Positions 9,279-17,465 of a DNA stretch of 47,566 nucleotides are shown one piece after another. Every line of letters starts with the position of its first letter. Within the stretch, counting starts at the first letter, position 1. Origin of the DNA: Candidatus Saganbacteria bacterium (lineage in GTDB: Bacteria; Margulisbacteria; WOR-1; O2-12-FULL-45-9); contig JACRKQ010000010.1 in NCBI GenBank assembly GCA_016219705.1, positions 1-47,566 of the forward strand, given 5' to 3'. The notes below the pieces were generated by a model. That model was not told the DNA's origin and did no database searches. It worked only from the letters and a program-made list of their open reading frames with translations. The translations under genes and the position numbers were made by a program.

Positions 9279-10086
9279 ACGCCCCACCCGCTTCTTTAAT
9301 TAATTTGTCATAGCGGGATTGCAGCATAACGATGCGCTGTTTATCTTCTTCATAAATCATGCCATAAAAATCTCTCTTGTTTTTCAACCACATTAATTCA
9401 AAACCAACCGCCTTTAATATTCCTTTATCGGCAGTAGAACCAAGCGCTTCCGGACATTGAAAAATAACTTTTCTGGTTTCATAACGATCGAGGACGTCTT
9501 TGGGTAACCGCTTAAAAAACGGCAAAGACACGGCCGAAACCCCGCCGCCAACAACACATTCTAGGTCTCGTTTTTTTGCCTCGACAAACAGTTTCTCCGC
9601 CACATTATAAATTTGTTCTGAGTTAATGTCTTCCCTGGTTAAACCCATTGAACCAGTCATATCAACCCGGCCTAAAACAATGCCATTGAGATCACCAATT
9701 TCCGGCAAAGCCAACATCTTTTCAAATTTTTGATAACCATCGATTGTTTCAATATTGATAAAAAAAGAGACATCTTCTCTTTCATCTACCGGGAACACCA
9801 GTTTGGTCGCCGCTAAATATTTTTTAAGCGCATAGGCCGATTCAATCATTGGAGCAACAATTCTTGACACACCAATAGACCGGCAATCGTACATATCTTT
9901 TAATGCCTCACACCCACCAATCTTGATGGTTAAACCCAAGCCCGCATGACTAACCACATCTTTCAGGCGCAGGGCTTCTTCCATTCTGGTCCCCTCTGCT
10001 TCAAATTCAGCTTTTATTCCTCTTACCCAGAAATTTTCCTTCAAATCCTTTAAAACATCAACCATTTTTTGCTCAAGTTTATTCAT
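9271..10086 (-). CDS. HpcH/HpaI-type class II aldolase (citrate lyase beta fold)
   Basis: 271 residues. The family's barrel is seen as GIKAEFEAEGTR near the start, the acidic metal ligand in FFINIETIDGY and the second ligand in GIVLGRVDMTGSMGL (usual form GxxDLxxSLG). Members use a divalent metal to join pyruvate, as its enolate, to an aldehyde, or to cleave such products. The 271-residue length is usual. The gene overlaps the ThDP gene by four bases (ATGA) and the SDR by eight. Next to a pyruvate-type ThDP enzyme and a DAHP-cyclase homologue it could build a 2-keto-3-deoxy acid chain; this pathway role is inference. Confidence 0.88.
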   Translation of the reverse strand: MNKLEQKMVDVLKDLKENFWVRGIKAEFEAEGTRMEEALRLKDVVSHAGLGLTIKIGGCEALKDMYDCRSIGVSRIVAPMIESAYALKKYLAATKLVFPVDEREDVSFFINIETIDGYQKFEKMLALPEIGDLNGIVLGRVDMTGSMGLTREDINSEQIYNVAEKLFVEAKKRDLECVVGGGVSAVSLPFFKRLPKDVLDRYETRKVIFQCPEALGSTADKGILKAVGFELMWLKNKRDFYGMIYEEDKQRIVMLQSRYDKLIKEAGGAYE

Positions 10087-11912
10087 ATTATTTTCTCCAC
10101 CTTTCTATTATTTTCTTCCCAAGGCTCAATTATCATATTCTCCATAAATTCGTCTCTCGGCAAAAAAGGAAACATATCTTCTAATGGTTTGGAAACCATT
10201 CGACCATCGGGCAATTTCTCCGAAGAGAGCTTAGGTTCAAACTTATAATCTGGCTTCAATATTACTTCACACACCAGCGGCCCCGCCCTTTTCATTATTG
10301 ACTGTAAATCAGACAACAAAGTTTGCTGATTTGCTAAGCGCATAGTTGGTAAACCATAAGCCCCAGCCACCTTAATTATATCAGGACAAGAGACTCCAGA
10401 CTGCTCACAGCAGGCAACACGTCTTCCTTCAAAAAACGCATCTTGGGTTTGCTTAATAGAAACATAGCCACAATTATTCAAGACAAACAGCTTGATTGGC
10501 AATTGATGATGAGCCACTGTTTGTAATTCCTGAATATTCATCTGAAGACTGCCATCTCCCGCTAGACAAATAACTGGACGTTTCCCAGCAGCAATACAGG
10601 CACCAATTGCAGCAGGCAAATCATACCCCATAGAAGCGCAACCGGAATTCCAAAAGATTCGCTGACCTCTTTTAACTTTACCTGCTTGAAACAGAGCCAC
10701 ACAAGCGGTTCCGTTCCCCGCAACAGCAATTGATTCATTAGGCATAACCCCAGTTAATAGATCCATAAAAACATAGGGATCAATTAAACCGCTAATTTTT
10801 ACTTTTTCAGACGTGACAACCGGATATCGCTTAGTTTTTTCGCGCGCCCAGATCAACCAAGACTGGTAATCTGGTAATTTTTTTCTATTTAAAGTTTTGG
10901 ATAGTTTTTCAATAAAAACTTTCAGATCTGCACAAATCGCCAAATCAGGTTTAATCGTTGGTTTCTGCAATTCCGCCGGATCGATATCAACAATAATCTT
11001 GTATGAGGACCGAGCATAAGTCGGCCAATTATAGCTGATCTGTCTAATATTATTTCTCGAACCTAATGAAATCAAGAAGTCGGCATTTTGTAAAGTAAAA
11101 TTCCCTCCCCTGTCTCCAATCGTTCCGGGATGCCCAATGAATAACGGGTGATCACTGGAAACCAGATCAAAACCATTAAATGTCGTTAAAACCGGAATTT
11201 GCAACTTATTAATCAAAGATAAAAATTCGGTTTTAGCACCCGACAAACGGATCCCATGTCCAGCTAAAATCACCGGGCGTTTTGCCGATAGCAGTTTTTT
11301 AATTAATTTGTCTACTAATTTATCAAGTTGTTGTGATCGTTGTTTTTTGGCGGGCTTGAAACCTTTTAGTTTTCTTTCATCGACCAGCGCCGCTTGAATA
11401 TCAAGAGGAATATCCAGCCAGACAGGGCCAGGCCGCCCATGAGTCGCTAAGTAGATAGCTTTTTCAAGATGACAACGGATAGATTGGTGATCTTTAACCA
11501 TAACCGCATATTTTGTCACAGGCCGAACTATATCGACAATATTAATCTCCTGGTCTCCTACTTGCCGCAACCCTAATTTCGGATAGGCCGCAATGGTTGT
11601 CTCCTGCTTTACCTGACCGGAAAGATATAGGCAGGGAACCGAATCGAGCCATTGACCAATAACTCCAGTCAAAGTGTTAGTTCCTCCAGGACCACTCGTC
11701 ACAACAACAACTCCCATTTTGTCAGATGTCCTAGCATAACCTTCGGCCGCCATCGCCGCCGCCTGCTCGTGATGGGGACAATAATATTTTAATTTGGGAT
11801 GTTTGCCGACTGAGTCAACTAAGTGCATCGCTCCACCACCGGAAATCATGAAGATATCCCGCAGGCCAAGCGAGGCTAAAGAATTACAAATATAATCGGT
11901 TAATTTAATCAT
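10083..11912 (-). CDS. Thiamine diphosphate-dependent enzyme, acetolactate synthase-like (YerE-like candidate)
   Basis: 609 residues with all three domains of the acetolactate synthase fold. The N-terminal domain has the catalytic Glu in CPHHEQAAAMAAEGYAR and the GGTNTLTG loop. A central domain of about residues 190-330 contains the VDIDPAE segment. The C-terminal ThDP domain has the diphosphate motif GDGSLQMNIQEL ending at VLNN. It would decarboxylate pyruvate or a related 2-keto acid and pass the two-carbon unit to an acceptor. In Yersinia, YerE does this on a CDP-3,6-dideoxy-4-keto sugar to make yersiniose, and that substrate is the expected product of the rfbFGH genes upstream here. A regulatory small subunit of true acetolactate synthase is absent. 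Confidence 0.87.
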   Translation of the reverse strand: MIKLTDYICNSLASLGLRDIFMISGGGAMHLVDSVGKHPKLKYYCPHHEQAAAMAAEGYARTSDKMGVVVVTSGPGGTNTLTGVIGQWLDSVPCLYLSGQVKQETTIAAYPKLGLRQVGDQEINIVDIVRPVTKYAVMVKDHQSIRCHLEKAIYLATHGRPGPVWLDIPLDIQAALVDERKLKGFKPAKKQRSQQLDKLVDKLIKKLLSAKRPVILAGHGIRLSGAKTEFLSLINKLQIPVLTTFNGFDLVSSDHPLFIGHPGTIGDRGGNFTLQNADFLISLGSRNNIRQISYNWPTYARSSYKIIVDIDPAELQKPTIKPDLAICADLKVFIEKLSKTLNRKKLPDYQSWLIWAREKTKRYPVVTSEKVKISGLIDPYVFMDLLTGVMPNESIAVAGNGTACVALFQAGKVKRGQRIFWNSGCASMGYDLPAAIGACIAAGKRPVICLAGDGSLQMNIQELQTVAHHQLPIKLFVLNNCGYVSIKQTQDAFFEGRRVACCEQSGVSCPDIIKVAGAYGLPTMRLANQQTLLSDLQSIMKRAGPLVCEVILKPDYKFEPKLSSEKLPDGRMVSKPLEDMFPFLPRDEFMENMIIEPWEENNRKVEKII

Positions 11913-12796
11913 TTATCCACCAGTAACGATTCTTGTTTTATCATTGATTTATTGTCAGCATACCATTGATACAGCCGAGCAACTGCTTTGTCAATTGACA
12001 AAAAGCTTAACTTCTTCATTTCGCTCCGTAAACGGGTATTATCGCCGCTATATTCCACGCCCATCTCTGACTGAGCAACCTTGATGGGCAAATCTTTCCC
12101 GGATATTTTTTTCACTTGTTCTGCCAGGGTTAACAATTCAATAGCGTGGTCAGGGGTGACATTAAAAGCTTTCTGACTGGAATCATTTTCGATAAAATGC
12201 TCAATCACCGGCGGCAGGTCATCAATATAAATATAATCAAACTTACGATTCTGCTTCATAGTCAGCGGCAGATCAAATAACGCCTTACAGATCATATTGG
12301 AAATCAAACGAATGGCGTAATCTTCATATTTTCCAAAAATACCAAAAATGCGCAACTCAACGATGTTTTTATGCGTTTCAATATACTTGGCTGCAATATA
12401 TTTGGAAAAACCTCCTTCATCAATTGGCACATGAGCATCAAAATATTCTTCCTTCATTTTTGGCTGATAATGACGTTGATCGTAGACCAACCCAGAACTT
12501 AAATAAATCATTTTGCCGAAACAGTCAGCATTACGCGCCAGATTAAAAAAAATCCGACAGTTATCATAAAGCTGGTTGCTGGAATCCTTGGCATTGCGGT
12601 GGCCAGGCTTCACAGCAGAATGAATAACAATATCAACAGAATTTACTTTTAAGTAATCTCTCACAGCCTTCTCATCTAACAATTCTAGTTCGGCGTGAGT
12701 TGGTGCCAGAATCTGATATTTTGCTCCTAATTGTTCAATAACATTGCGTCCAATAAAACCGCTGCCACCTAAAACCAAAAGTTTCATTTTCCTCAT
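11909..12796 (-). CDS. NAD(P)-dependent NDP-sugar epimerase/reductase (extended SDR)
   Basis: 295 residues starting at an ATG (12796) that overlaps the rfbH stop as TAATG; a second ATG at 12787 is possible and a start at 12874 inside rfbH is unlikely. The N-terminus KLLVLGGSGFIGRNVIE is the NAD(P)-binding Rossmann motif. The catalytic Ser lies in YLSSGLVYD, and the YxxxK motif is KYIAAKY. The DYIYIDDLPPVIEHFI segment is typical of sugar-nucleotide reductases such as RmlD, CDP-abequose/paratose synthases and YerF. Directly after rfbH it would most simply reduce a keto group on the CDP-dideoxy sugar or on its two-carbon adduct; which one cannot be decided here. Confidence 0.87.
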   Translation of the reverse strand: MRKMKLLVLGGSGFIGRNVIEQLGAKYQILAPTHAELELLDEKAVRDYLKVNSVDIVIHSAVKPGHRNAKDSSNQLYDNCRIFFNLARNADCFGKMIYLSSGLVYDQRHYQPKMKEEYFDAHVPIDEGGFSKYIAAKYIETHKNIVELRIFGIFGKYEDYAIRLISNMICKALFDLPLTMKQNRKFDYIYIDDLPPVIEHFIENDSSQKAFNVTPDHAIELLTLAEQVKKISGKDLPIKVAQSEMGVEYSGDNTRLRSEMKKLSFLSIDKAVARLYQWYADNKSMIKQESLLVDK

Positions 12797-15552
12797 TATG
12801 TGCAAAATTCCTTGATTATCTTTATCATATACTGTAATGTCCCAAAGGACATACCCGGATAAACTCCCACCCAAAAAGTTTGATTCATAATTAAATCTGT
12901 GTTAATTAAATGCCCAACGACCCGATAACCTTCTCCCGTTTTTCGCATCTCGTCAAAACAAGGATGTTTTACCATGTTCCCAGCAAAGAGCATTCTGGTC
13001 TGAATCCCTTTAGCTTCTAAGTGTTGAACAATTTTATCTCGATTAAACTTAACTCCAGACTTAACCGTCAATAAAAAACCAAACCAGCTTGGATCGGAAT
13101 TAGCTGTCGGTTCCGGCAAAATAAAATGATCTGACAAATCAGATAGCCCCGATCTTAATGTTTGCCAATTATTTTTCCTGGCTTCAATAAAACCAGACAG
13201 CTTCTCCAGCTGAGCACAACCAATCGCCGCCTGCATTTCTGTCGCCAATAAATTGTAGCCAAAATGAGAATAAGTGTATTTATGGTCATAACCATAAGGA
13301 AGAGCACCTAACTGCCGCTTGAAGCGTTTTTTACAGGTATCATCTTTTCCGGATGGACACCAGCAATCTCGTCCCCAGTCCCGGAGAGAATTTACAATTT
13401 TATTTAGCAACGGATCGTTCGTATAGACGGCTCCCCCCTCACCCATCGTATTATGTAAAAACACCCCTAAGAATCCGCCATAAAAGTTTTCTTGACCAGG
13501 AACAGAAAAGTCATAAACATATTCGTTCGCTTCATAGTCAATTTTTTGGACACTCCTTACCCTTAAAAAACTTACGTCCCCAGTAATTAATGAATATAAG
13601 TCTTTATTTGAAGCTACATATTGCGCCAGTCTTTTGCAGGAAATAACTTTTTGTTTTTTATTAACACTAATATATTTTCTAAATATGCTCAATAAAGGGA
13701 TCTGCAAGGCAAAATTATTTCTTTCTTTAATATTTTTTTTGATAATAGTATGTTTTCCATAAACATAGCCACTAAAACTCAATGTATAATTTTCATTCCC
13801 CTTAGTCAAACGCCCAGCAATTATCTTGTTTTTTTCGATATTCCTGCGATAAAAAGAAGCGCTAATACCTATTCTTGACAATAAATACTGAAAATCATTT
13901 AATAAGTCCTTAGAAACGCTTGTGACATCAATATTATTAGTGTTATCCGATTTATTCCTCATAGAACCATCACCCTTAGTATAACCATAGACAAAGGCTT
14001 TGATACAAGCAGCATCACTGTGATAAAGGAACCAGGGCAGGCGTTTGTTTTTAGCCCCTTTTTTGATCCCAAAAATCTCTAAAAATACGATCTCCAGATT
14101 CTTTGATTGAATTTTAACCACGGCAGAATGATCTTTTTCCCTAACAGTCACCGGCAAATCAAATAAAGACCTGACGATATTTTTTACGTCCCTAATTAAA
14201 TCTTTTTCTTGCCTATTAAAAGAGAAGACTAAGCCATTCTGGTAAGAACCCTCGGCAATAAAGTAACCAAGCAAGCGGCAAAGTTGTTCATTGATAAGTA
14301 AACGAGCTGGAATTTTCTTGCTGGATTGAAAAATGCCAACTTTAACATCGTCATTTTCTAAGTTGTATTCTTTTAAATATTTAATCGGCAGCGAGTTCCT
14401 GTCTTTAAGCTGCCATCTATAATCAGCATTTTTAACGTATTTTAAGTTGGCATGAGAAAAACCTGATATATACGCATTTTTGTTTTTAAAATGCTCTAAA
14501 ATATCTATATGATGTATTTCACCTGGTGTGGGGATATCGTTAGTTGCAACAACAAAATCATCTTCAGTTATTAGATCGGCGCGTTTCGGTAATATTTTTG
14601 CAGAATTATTGTCTAAGACAAACACGCTGTGATCTTCAGTCACTTCCACCGTTCTGCCATGCTGGCAAACAATTTTCAACATTTTTTTTGAGCCTAGTTT
14701 GTGTCTCAAAATAGAAAAAGGAGCAATCCAATTAACTTTATTTTCATTATTAAAAGATAATATTTTTATTGTTTCCAGTTTATCCGCATACAGCTGAAAT
14801 ATTTGTTCAATATTATCCAATTTCCAACGCCCATTCTCATCTAAATATGGAATTGGCGTATTTTTCGAACAACTCATATGGTGCGGTGGATAAAAGCTTG
14901 ACGTCCCGATATCTCCAATTGTTCCAGTATAATGCCATTTATCGTCTAATTTATATTTTGAGCCTAGAGAATCACAATTATCCTCAATTAAAAATAATTT
15001 ATGCTTATCACAAAAGCTTTTGACCGCCGCCAGATCAAAGGGATTGCCTAAAGTATGGGCCAGCATAACCGCTTTAGTCTTTTTAGATAAAGCTTTTTCA
15101 AGTTGTGAACAATCAATATTATATAAAGGCAAAGAGACGTCAACAAAGACAGGGACCGCACCGTATTGAATAATTGGGGCAATCGTCGTCGGGAAACCCG
15201 CCGCCACCGTAATAACTTCATCTCCAGGCTTAACCCGTCGATCCCCTAACTTAGAAGACGTAAGAGCCATAAAAGCCAAAAGGTTGGCCGAAGAACCGGA
15301 ATTAACCAATGAACAATATTTTATCCCTAAAAACTTCGCAAAATCTTTCTCAAACTGATCGGCATATCTTCCAGCCGTCAGCCAAAAATCAAGAGAGGCA
15401 TCAACTAGATTCGTTATCTCTTTTTCGTCAAACACCCTGCCTGCATAAGAAATTTTATCCCCCGGGTTAAAAGATTTTTTATTGGCATGATAATGCCGGT
15501 AATATTCTTCAACCAAAGCTTTAATTTTTTGTCGCAATTCTTTTTCAGACAT
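12796..15552 (-). CDS. rfbH: RfbH: CDP-4-keto-6-deoxyglucose-3-dehydrase (PLP, 2Fe-2S) precursor containing an intein
   Basis: 918-residue precursor. The flanks, residues 1-226 and 702-918, join into a 443-residue enzyme of the DegT/ColD/RfbH family, the normal length. RfbH (E1) removes the C3 hydroxyl of CDP-4-keto-6-deoxyglucose using PMP and one [2Fe-2S] cluster. The cluster cysteines are C193 (DNCDSLG) and, after the intein, C730, C732 and C740, in the E1 spacing C-x-C-x7-C. The catalytic His that replaces the usual PLP lysine is in SFYPPHHM. Spliced, this reads HHM-TMGEGGAVY, matching other RfbH proteins (usually HH[IM]TMGEGGAV). It overlaps rfbG by eight bases and the next gene at TAATG. 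The E3 reductase partner is not in the window. Confidence 0.95.
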   Translation of the reverse strand: MSEKELRQKIKALVEEYYRHYHANKKSFNPGDKISYAGRVFDEKEITNLVDASLDFWLTAGRYADQFEKDFAKFLGIKYCSLVNSGSSANLLAFMALTSSKLGDRRVKPGDEVITVAAGFPTTIAPIIQYGAVPVFVDVSLPLYNIDCSQLEKALSKKTKAVMLAHTLGNPFDLAAVKSFCDKHKLFLIEDNCDSLGSKYKLDDKWHYTGTIGDIGTSSFYPPHHMSCSKNTPIPYLDENGRWKLDNIEQIFQLYADKLETIKILSFNNENKVNWIAPFSILRHKLGSKKMLKIVCQHGRTVEVTEDHSVFVLDNNSAKILPKRADLITEDDFVVATNDIPTPGEIHHIDILEHFKNKNAYISGFSHANLKYVKNADYRWQLKDRNSLPIKYLKEYNLENDDVKVGIFQSSKKIPARLLINEQLCRLLGYFIAEGSYQNGLVFSFNRQEKDLIRDVKNIVRSLFDLPVTVREKDHSAVVKIQSKNLEIVFLEIFGIKKGAKNKRLPWFLYHSDAACIKAFVYGYTKGDGSMRNKSDNTNNIDVTSVSKDLLNDFQYLLSRIGISASFYRRNIEKNKIIAGRLTKGNENYTLSFSGYVYGKHTIIKKNIKERNNFALQIPLLSIFRKYISVNKKQKVISCKRLAQYVASNKDLYSLITGDVSFLRVRSVQKIDYEANEYVYDFSVPGQENFYGGFLGVFLHNTMGEGGAVYTNDPLLNKIVNSLRDWGRDCWCPSGKDDTCKKRFKRQLGALPYGYDHKYTYSHFGYNLLATEMQAAIGCAQLEKLSGFIEARKNNWQTLRSGLSDLSDHFILPEPTANSDPSWFGFLLTVKSGVKFNRDKIVQHLEAKGIQTRMLFAGNMVKHPCFDEMRKTGEGYRVVGHLINTDLIMNQTFWVGVYPGMSFGTLQYMIKIIKEFCT
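13450..14874 (-). other. Intein with LAGLIDADG homing endonuclease inside RfbH
   Basis: 475 residues (S227-N701 of the precursor), in frame. Block A is SCSKNTPI with Ser as the first residue. Block B has the TxxH motif (TEDH, residues 305-308). The two endonuclease motifs are LLGYFIAEG (427-435) and FVYGYTKGDG (520-529), each with the acidic residue intact. Block F is VYDFSVPGQENF (679-690). Block G ends GVFLHN with the penultimate His and terminal Asn, and the +1 extein residue is Thr. All nucleophiles for class 1 splicing are therefore present and the endonuclease looks intact, so both splicing and homing may be active. Cleavage with Cys228 as the first residue would leave an extra Ser in the enzyme and fits the family alignment less well. 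Confidence 0.95.
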
Positions 15553-16585
15553 CCAGATATTCCTTAATTTGTGCCAAACAGACCACTCTTAAATCTTTTT
15601 GCGATTGATAGGCCTTGGTCCATTCAACAATTTTGGCTACAGCAGTTTTTAAGCGCCAGCGCGGCTGCCAGCCCAATTGTTTTTTTGCTTTGGCGCTGTC
15701 CAATCGCAAATAGGCCGCTTCGTGCGGATGTTTCCCTTTATCAATACTATAGCCGGCTCCCTCTCCCCATTGCCGGCATAACTCTTTGAGCAAAATTTCA
15801 ACTGAACAATTATCTTTTTTGTCTGGGCCAAAATTCCAGCCGCCCGTATATTTTCGTTCTGTTTTGAAAAGCTTTTCGGCTAACAAAAGATAACCAGACA
15901 ACGGCTCCAAGACATGCTGCCAAGGTCGCAAAGCTTTAGGATTTCGAATTTTAATTTTCTCCCCACCAAGAATCGCTCTAATAAAATCAGGGACTAATCT
16001 ATCAGTTGCCCAGTCTCCCCCGCCAATAACATTGCCCGCGCGAGCAGTCGCCGCATTCATCCCGTAAGATTGTCGATAGGCAGACGTTACTAATTCGGAA
16101 CAAGCTTTACTGTTCGCGTATGGGTCATAGCCACCTAAAGGATTATCTTCTCTAAATTTATTGGCCCTTGATCTCTGCTCATAAACTTTATCCGTTGTCA
16201 CATTGATAACAGCTTTAACACTCGGGCAGCGCCGCGCCGCTTCCAATAAATCAACCGTCCCCATAACATTGGTAGCATAAGTAGCAACAGGAATCTTATA
16301 AGATTCTCTCACGATTGGCTGAGCGGCCAGGTGCATTACAATTGCTGGTTTTGCTGCCAAGAGAGATTTTTCTAACTTATCTAAATTACGAACGTCGCCA
16401 ATAACAGATTCCATCTCTTTATCAAGGCGGCACAGCTCAAATAAACTCGGTTTAGTCGGCGGCCGCAGGGCATAACCGGAAACATCCGCGCCCAACATCT
16501 TGAGCCACAAGCACAACCAGGCCCCCTTAAAACCCGTGTGGCCCGTAACAAAAACTTTTTTGCCTTTCCAAAATTTATCTTGCAA
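15545..16585 (-). CDS. rfbG: CDP-glucose 4,6-dehydratase
   Basis: Extended SDR that converts CDP-glucose to CDP-4-keto-6-deoxyglucose. A TTG at 16585, directly after the rfbF stop and preceded by GGAG, gives 346 residues beginning LQDKFWKGKKVFVTGHTGFKGAWL, the usual RfbG start. A start at 16684 would add 33 unrelated residues lying inside rfbF. Motifs include the Rossmann HTGFKGAW, VINVTTDKVYEQ with the catalytic Thr, GYDPYANSKACSEL carrying YxxxK (YANSK) and RAGNVIGGGDWA. It overlaps rfbH by eight bases, so RfbF, RfbG and RfbH are made as a set. Confidence 0.94.
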   Translation of the reverse strand: MQDKFWKGKKVFVTGHTGFKGAWLCLWLKMLGADVSGYALRPPTKPSLFELCRLDKEMESVIGDVRNLDKLEKSLLAAKPAIVMHLAAQPIVRESYKIPVATYATNVMGTVDLLEAARRCPSVKAVINVTTDKVYEQRSRANKFREDNPLGGYDPYANSKACSELVTSAYRQSYGMNAATARAGNVIGGGDWATDRLVPDFIRAILGGEKIKIRNPKALRPWQHVLEPLSGYLLLAEKLFKTERKYTGGWNFGPDKKDNCSVEILLKELCRQWGEGAGYSIDKGKHPHEAAYLRLDSAKAKKQLGWQPRWRLKTAVAKIVEWTKAYQSQKDLRVVCLAQIKEYLDV

Positions 16586-16586
16586 A

Positions 16587-17363
16587 TTATTTCCAAACTC
16601 TCCAAGGAGCCTGCCCTGTTTGCCATAAATTTTCGAGAATATTCTTTTCGCGCAGTGTGTCCATCGGCTGCCAGAAACCGTCATGCCGATAGGCCATTAG
16701 CTGGCCGTCTTTAGCCAAATTGGCCAGCGGTTCCTTTTCCCACAGAACATCATCTCCGTCAATATAATCCAAAACTTTGGGCTGCAGCACAAAAAAACCA
16801 GCATTGATCCAGGAATTATCGCCGCTCGGTTTTTCCTGAAAAACTTTTACTTGTCCTTGCTCATTAATATCCATAGCTCCAAACCGCCCCGATGGCTGGG
16901 CCGCTGTAACCGTCGCCAGTTTGCCGCTAGCCTGATGAAACTTTACCAACTCAACTATATTTACATCGCCCAATCCATCCCCATAGGTCAACATAAATAG
17001 TTCACTATTAAGATATTCCTTAATCCGTCTCATTCGGCCTCCGGTCATCGTTTCTAACCCTGTATCAACTAATGTAACTTTCCAAGGCTCGGCCTTATGA
17101 TTATGAATGGAAATCTCACCGCCGGCCTTAAAATCAAAAGTCACATTTGATTCATGCAGGAAATAATTGGCAAAATACTCTTTAATTTGATAGCCCTTAT
17201 AGCCTAAACAGATCACAAAATCATTATAGCCAAAATGCGCGTACGTTTTCATAATATGCCAAAGAATCGGTTTTTCCCCGATTTCGATCATCGGTTTTGG
17301 TTTGAGCGCCGATTCCTCGCTAATTCTCGATCCCTGCCCCCCGGCTAAAATAACAACTTTCAT
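16587..17363 (-). CDS. rfbF: Glucose-1-phosphate cytidylyltransferase
   Basis: 258 residues, the usual length. It makes CDP-glucose from CTP and glucose-1-phosphate, the entry step for CDP-linked deoxy sugars. The N-terminus MKVVILAGGQGSRI is the nucleotidyltransferase signature, followed by KPKPMIEIGEKPILWH and YAHFGYNDFVICLGYKG, which are characteristic of RfbF rather than RmlA. It is the first gene of the eleven-gene overlapping minus-strand operon ending at 4446. An AAGGAG sequence lies 12 bases before the ATG. No convincing promoter was seen in the 102 bases upstream, so read-through from the methyltransferase gene at 17466 is possible. Confidence 0.96.
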   Translation of the reverse strand: MKVVILAGGQGSRISEESALKPKPMIEIGEKPILWHIMKTYAHFGYNDFVICLGYKGYQIKEYFANYFLHESNVTFDFKAGGEISIHNHKAEPWKVTLVDTGLETMTGGRMRRIKEYLNSELFMLTYGDGLGDVNIVELVKFHQASGKLATVTAAQPSGRFGAMDINEQGQVKVFQEKPSGDNSWINAGFFVLQPKVLDYIDGDDVLWEKEPLANLAKDGQLMAYRHDGFWQPMDTLREKNILENLWQTGQAPWRVWK

Positions 17364-17465
17364 CTTAAAATCATACTCCTTTGATATAATATAAATATCT
17401 TTTGCGCACCAAATTTTTCATAAACACATCTATAAACTCCGGACGTCAGCTTCTTGTTTTAAATT

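Noticed and set aside
10083-11912. Calling the ThDP gene ilvB (acetolactate synthase)
   Set aside because: There is no small subunit or ilv gene nearby, and the neighbours are CDP-sugar genes.
14872-14874. Cys228 rather than Ser227 as the first intein residue
   Set aside because: With Ser227 the spliced enzyme reads HHMTMGEGG as in other RfbH proteins and block A has the usual Thr at position 6; starting at Cys would leave an extra Ser in the active site.
17360-17391. A four-codon ORF (ATG at 17374) ending across the rfbF start, and a TATTAT box upstream
   Set aside because: The AAGGAG lies immediately against the short ORF's ATG, too close to initiate it, and no -35 fits the TATTAT box. 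It is probably the rfbF ribosome-binding region only.
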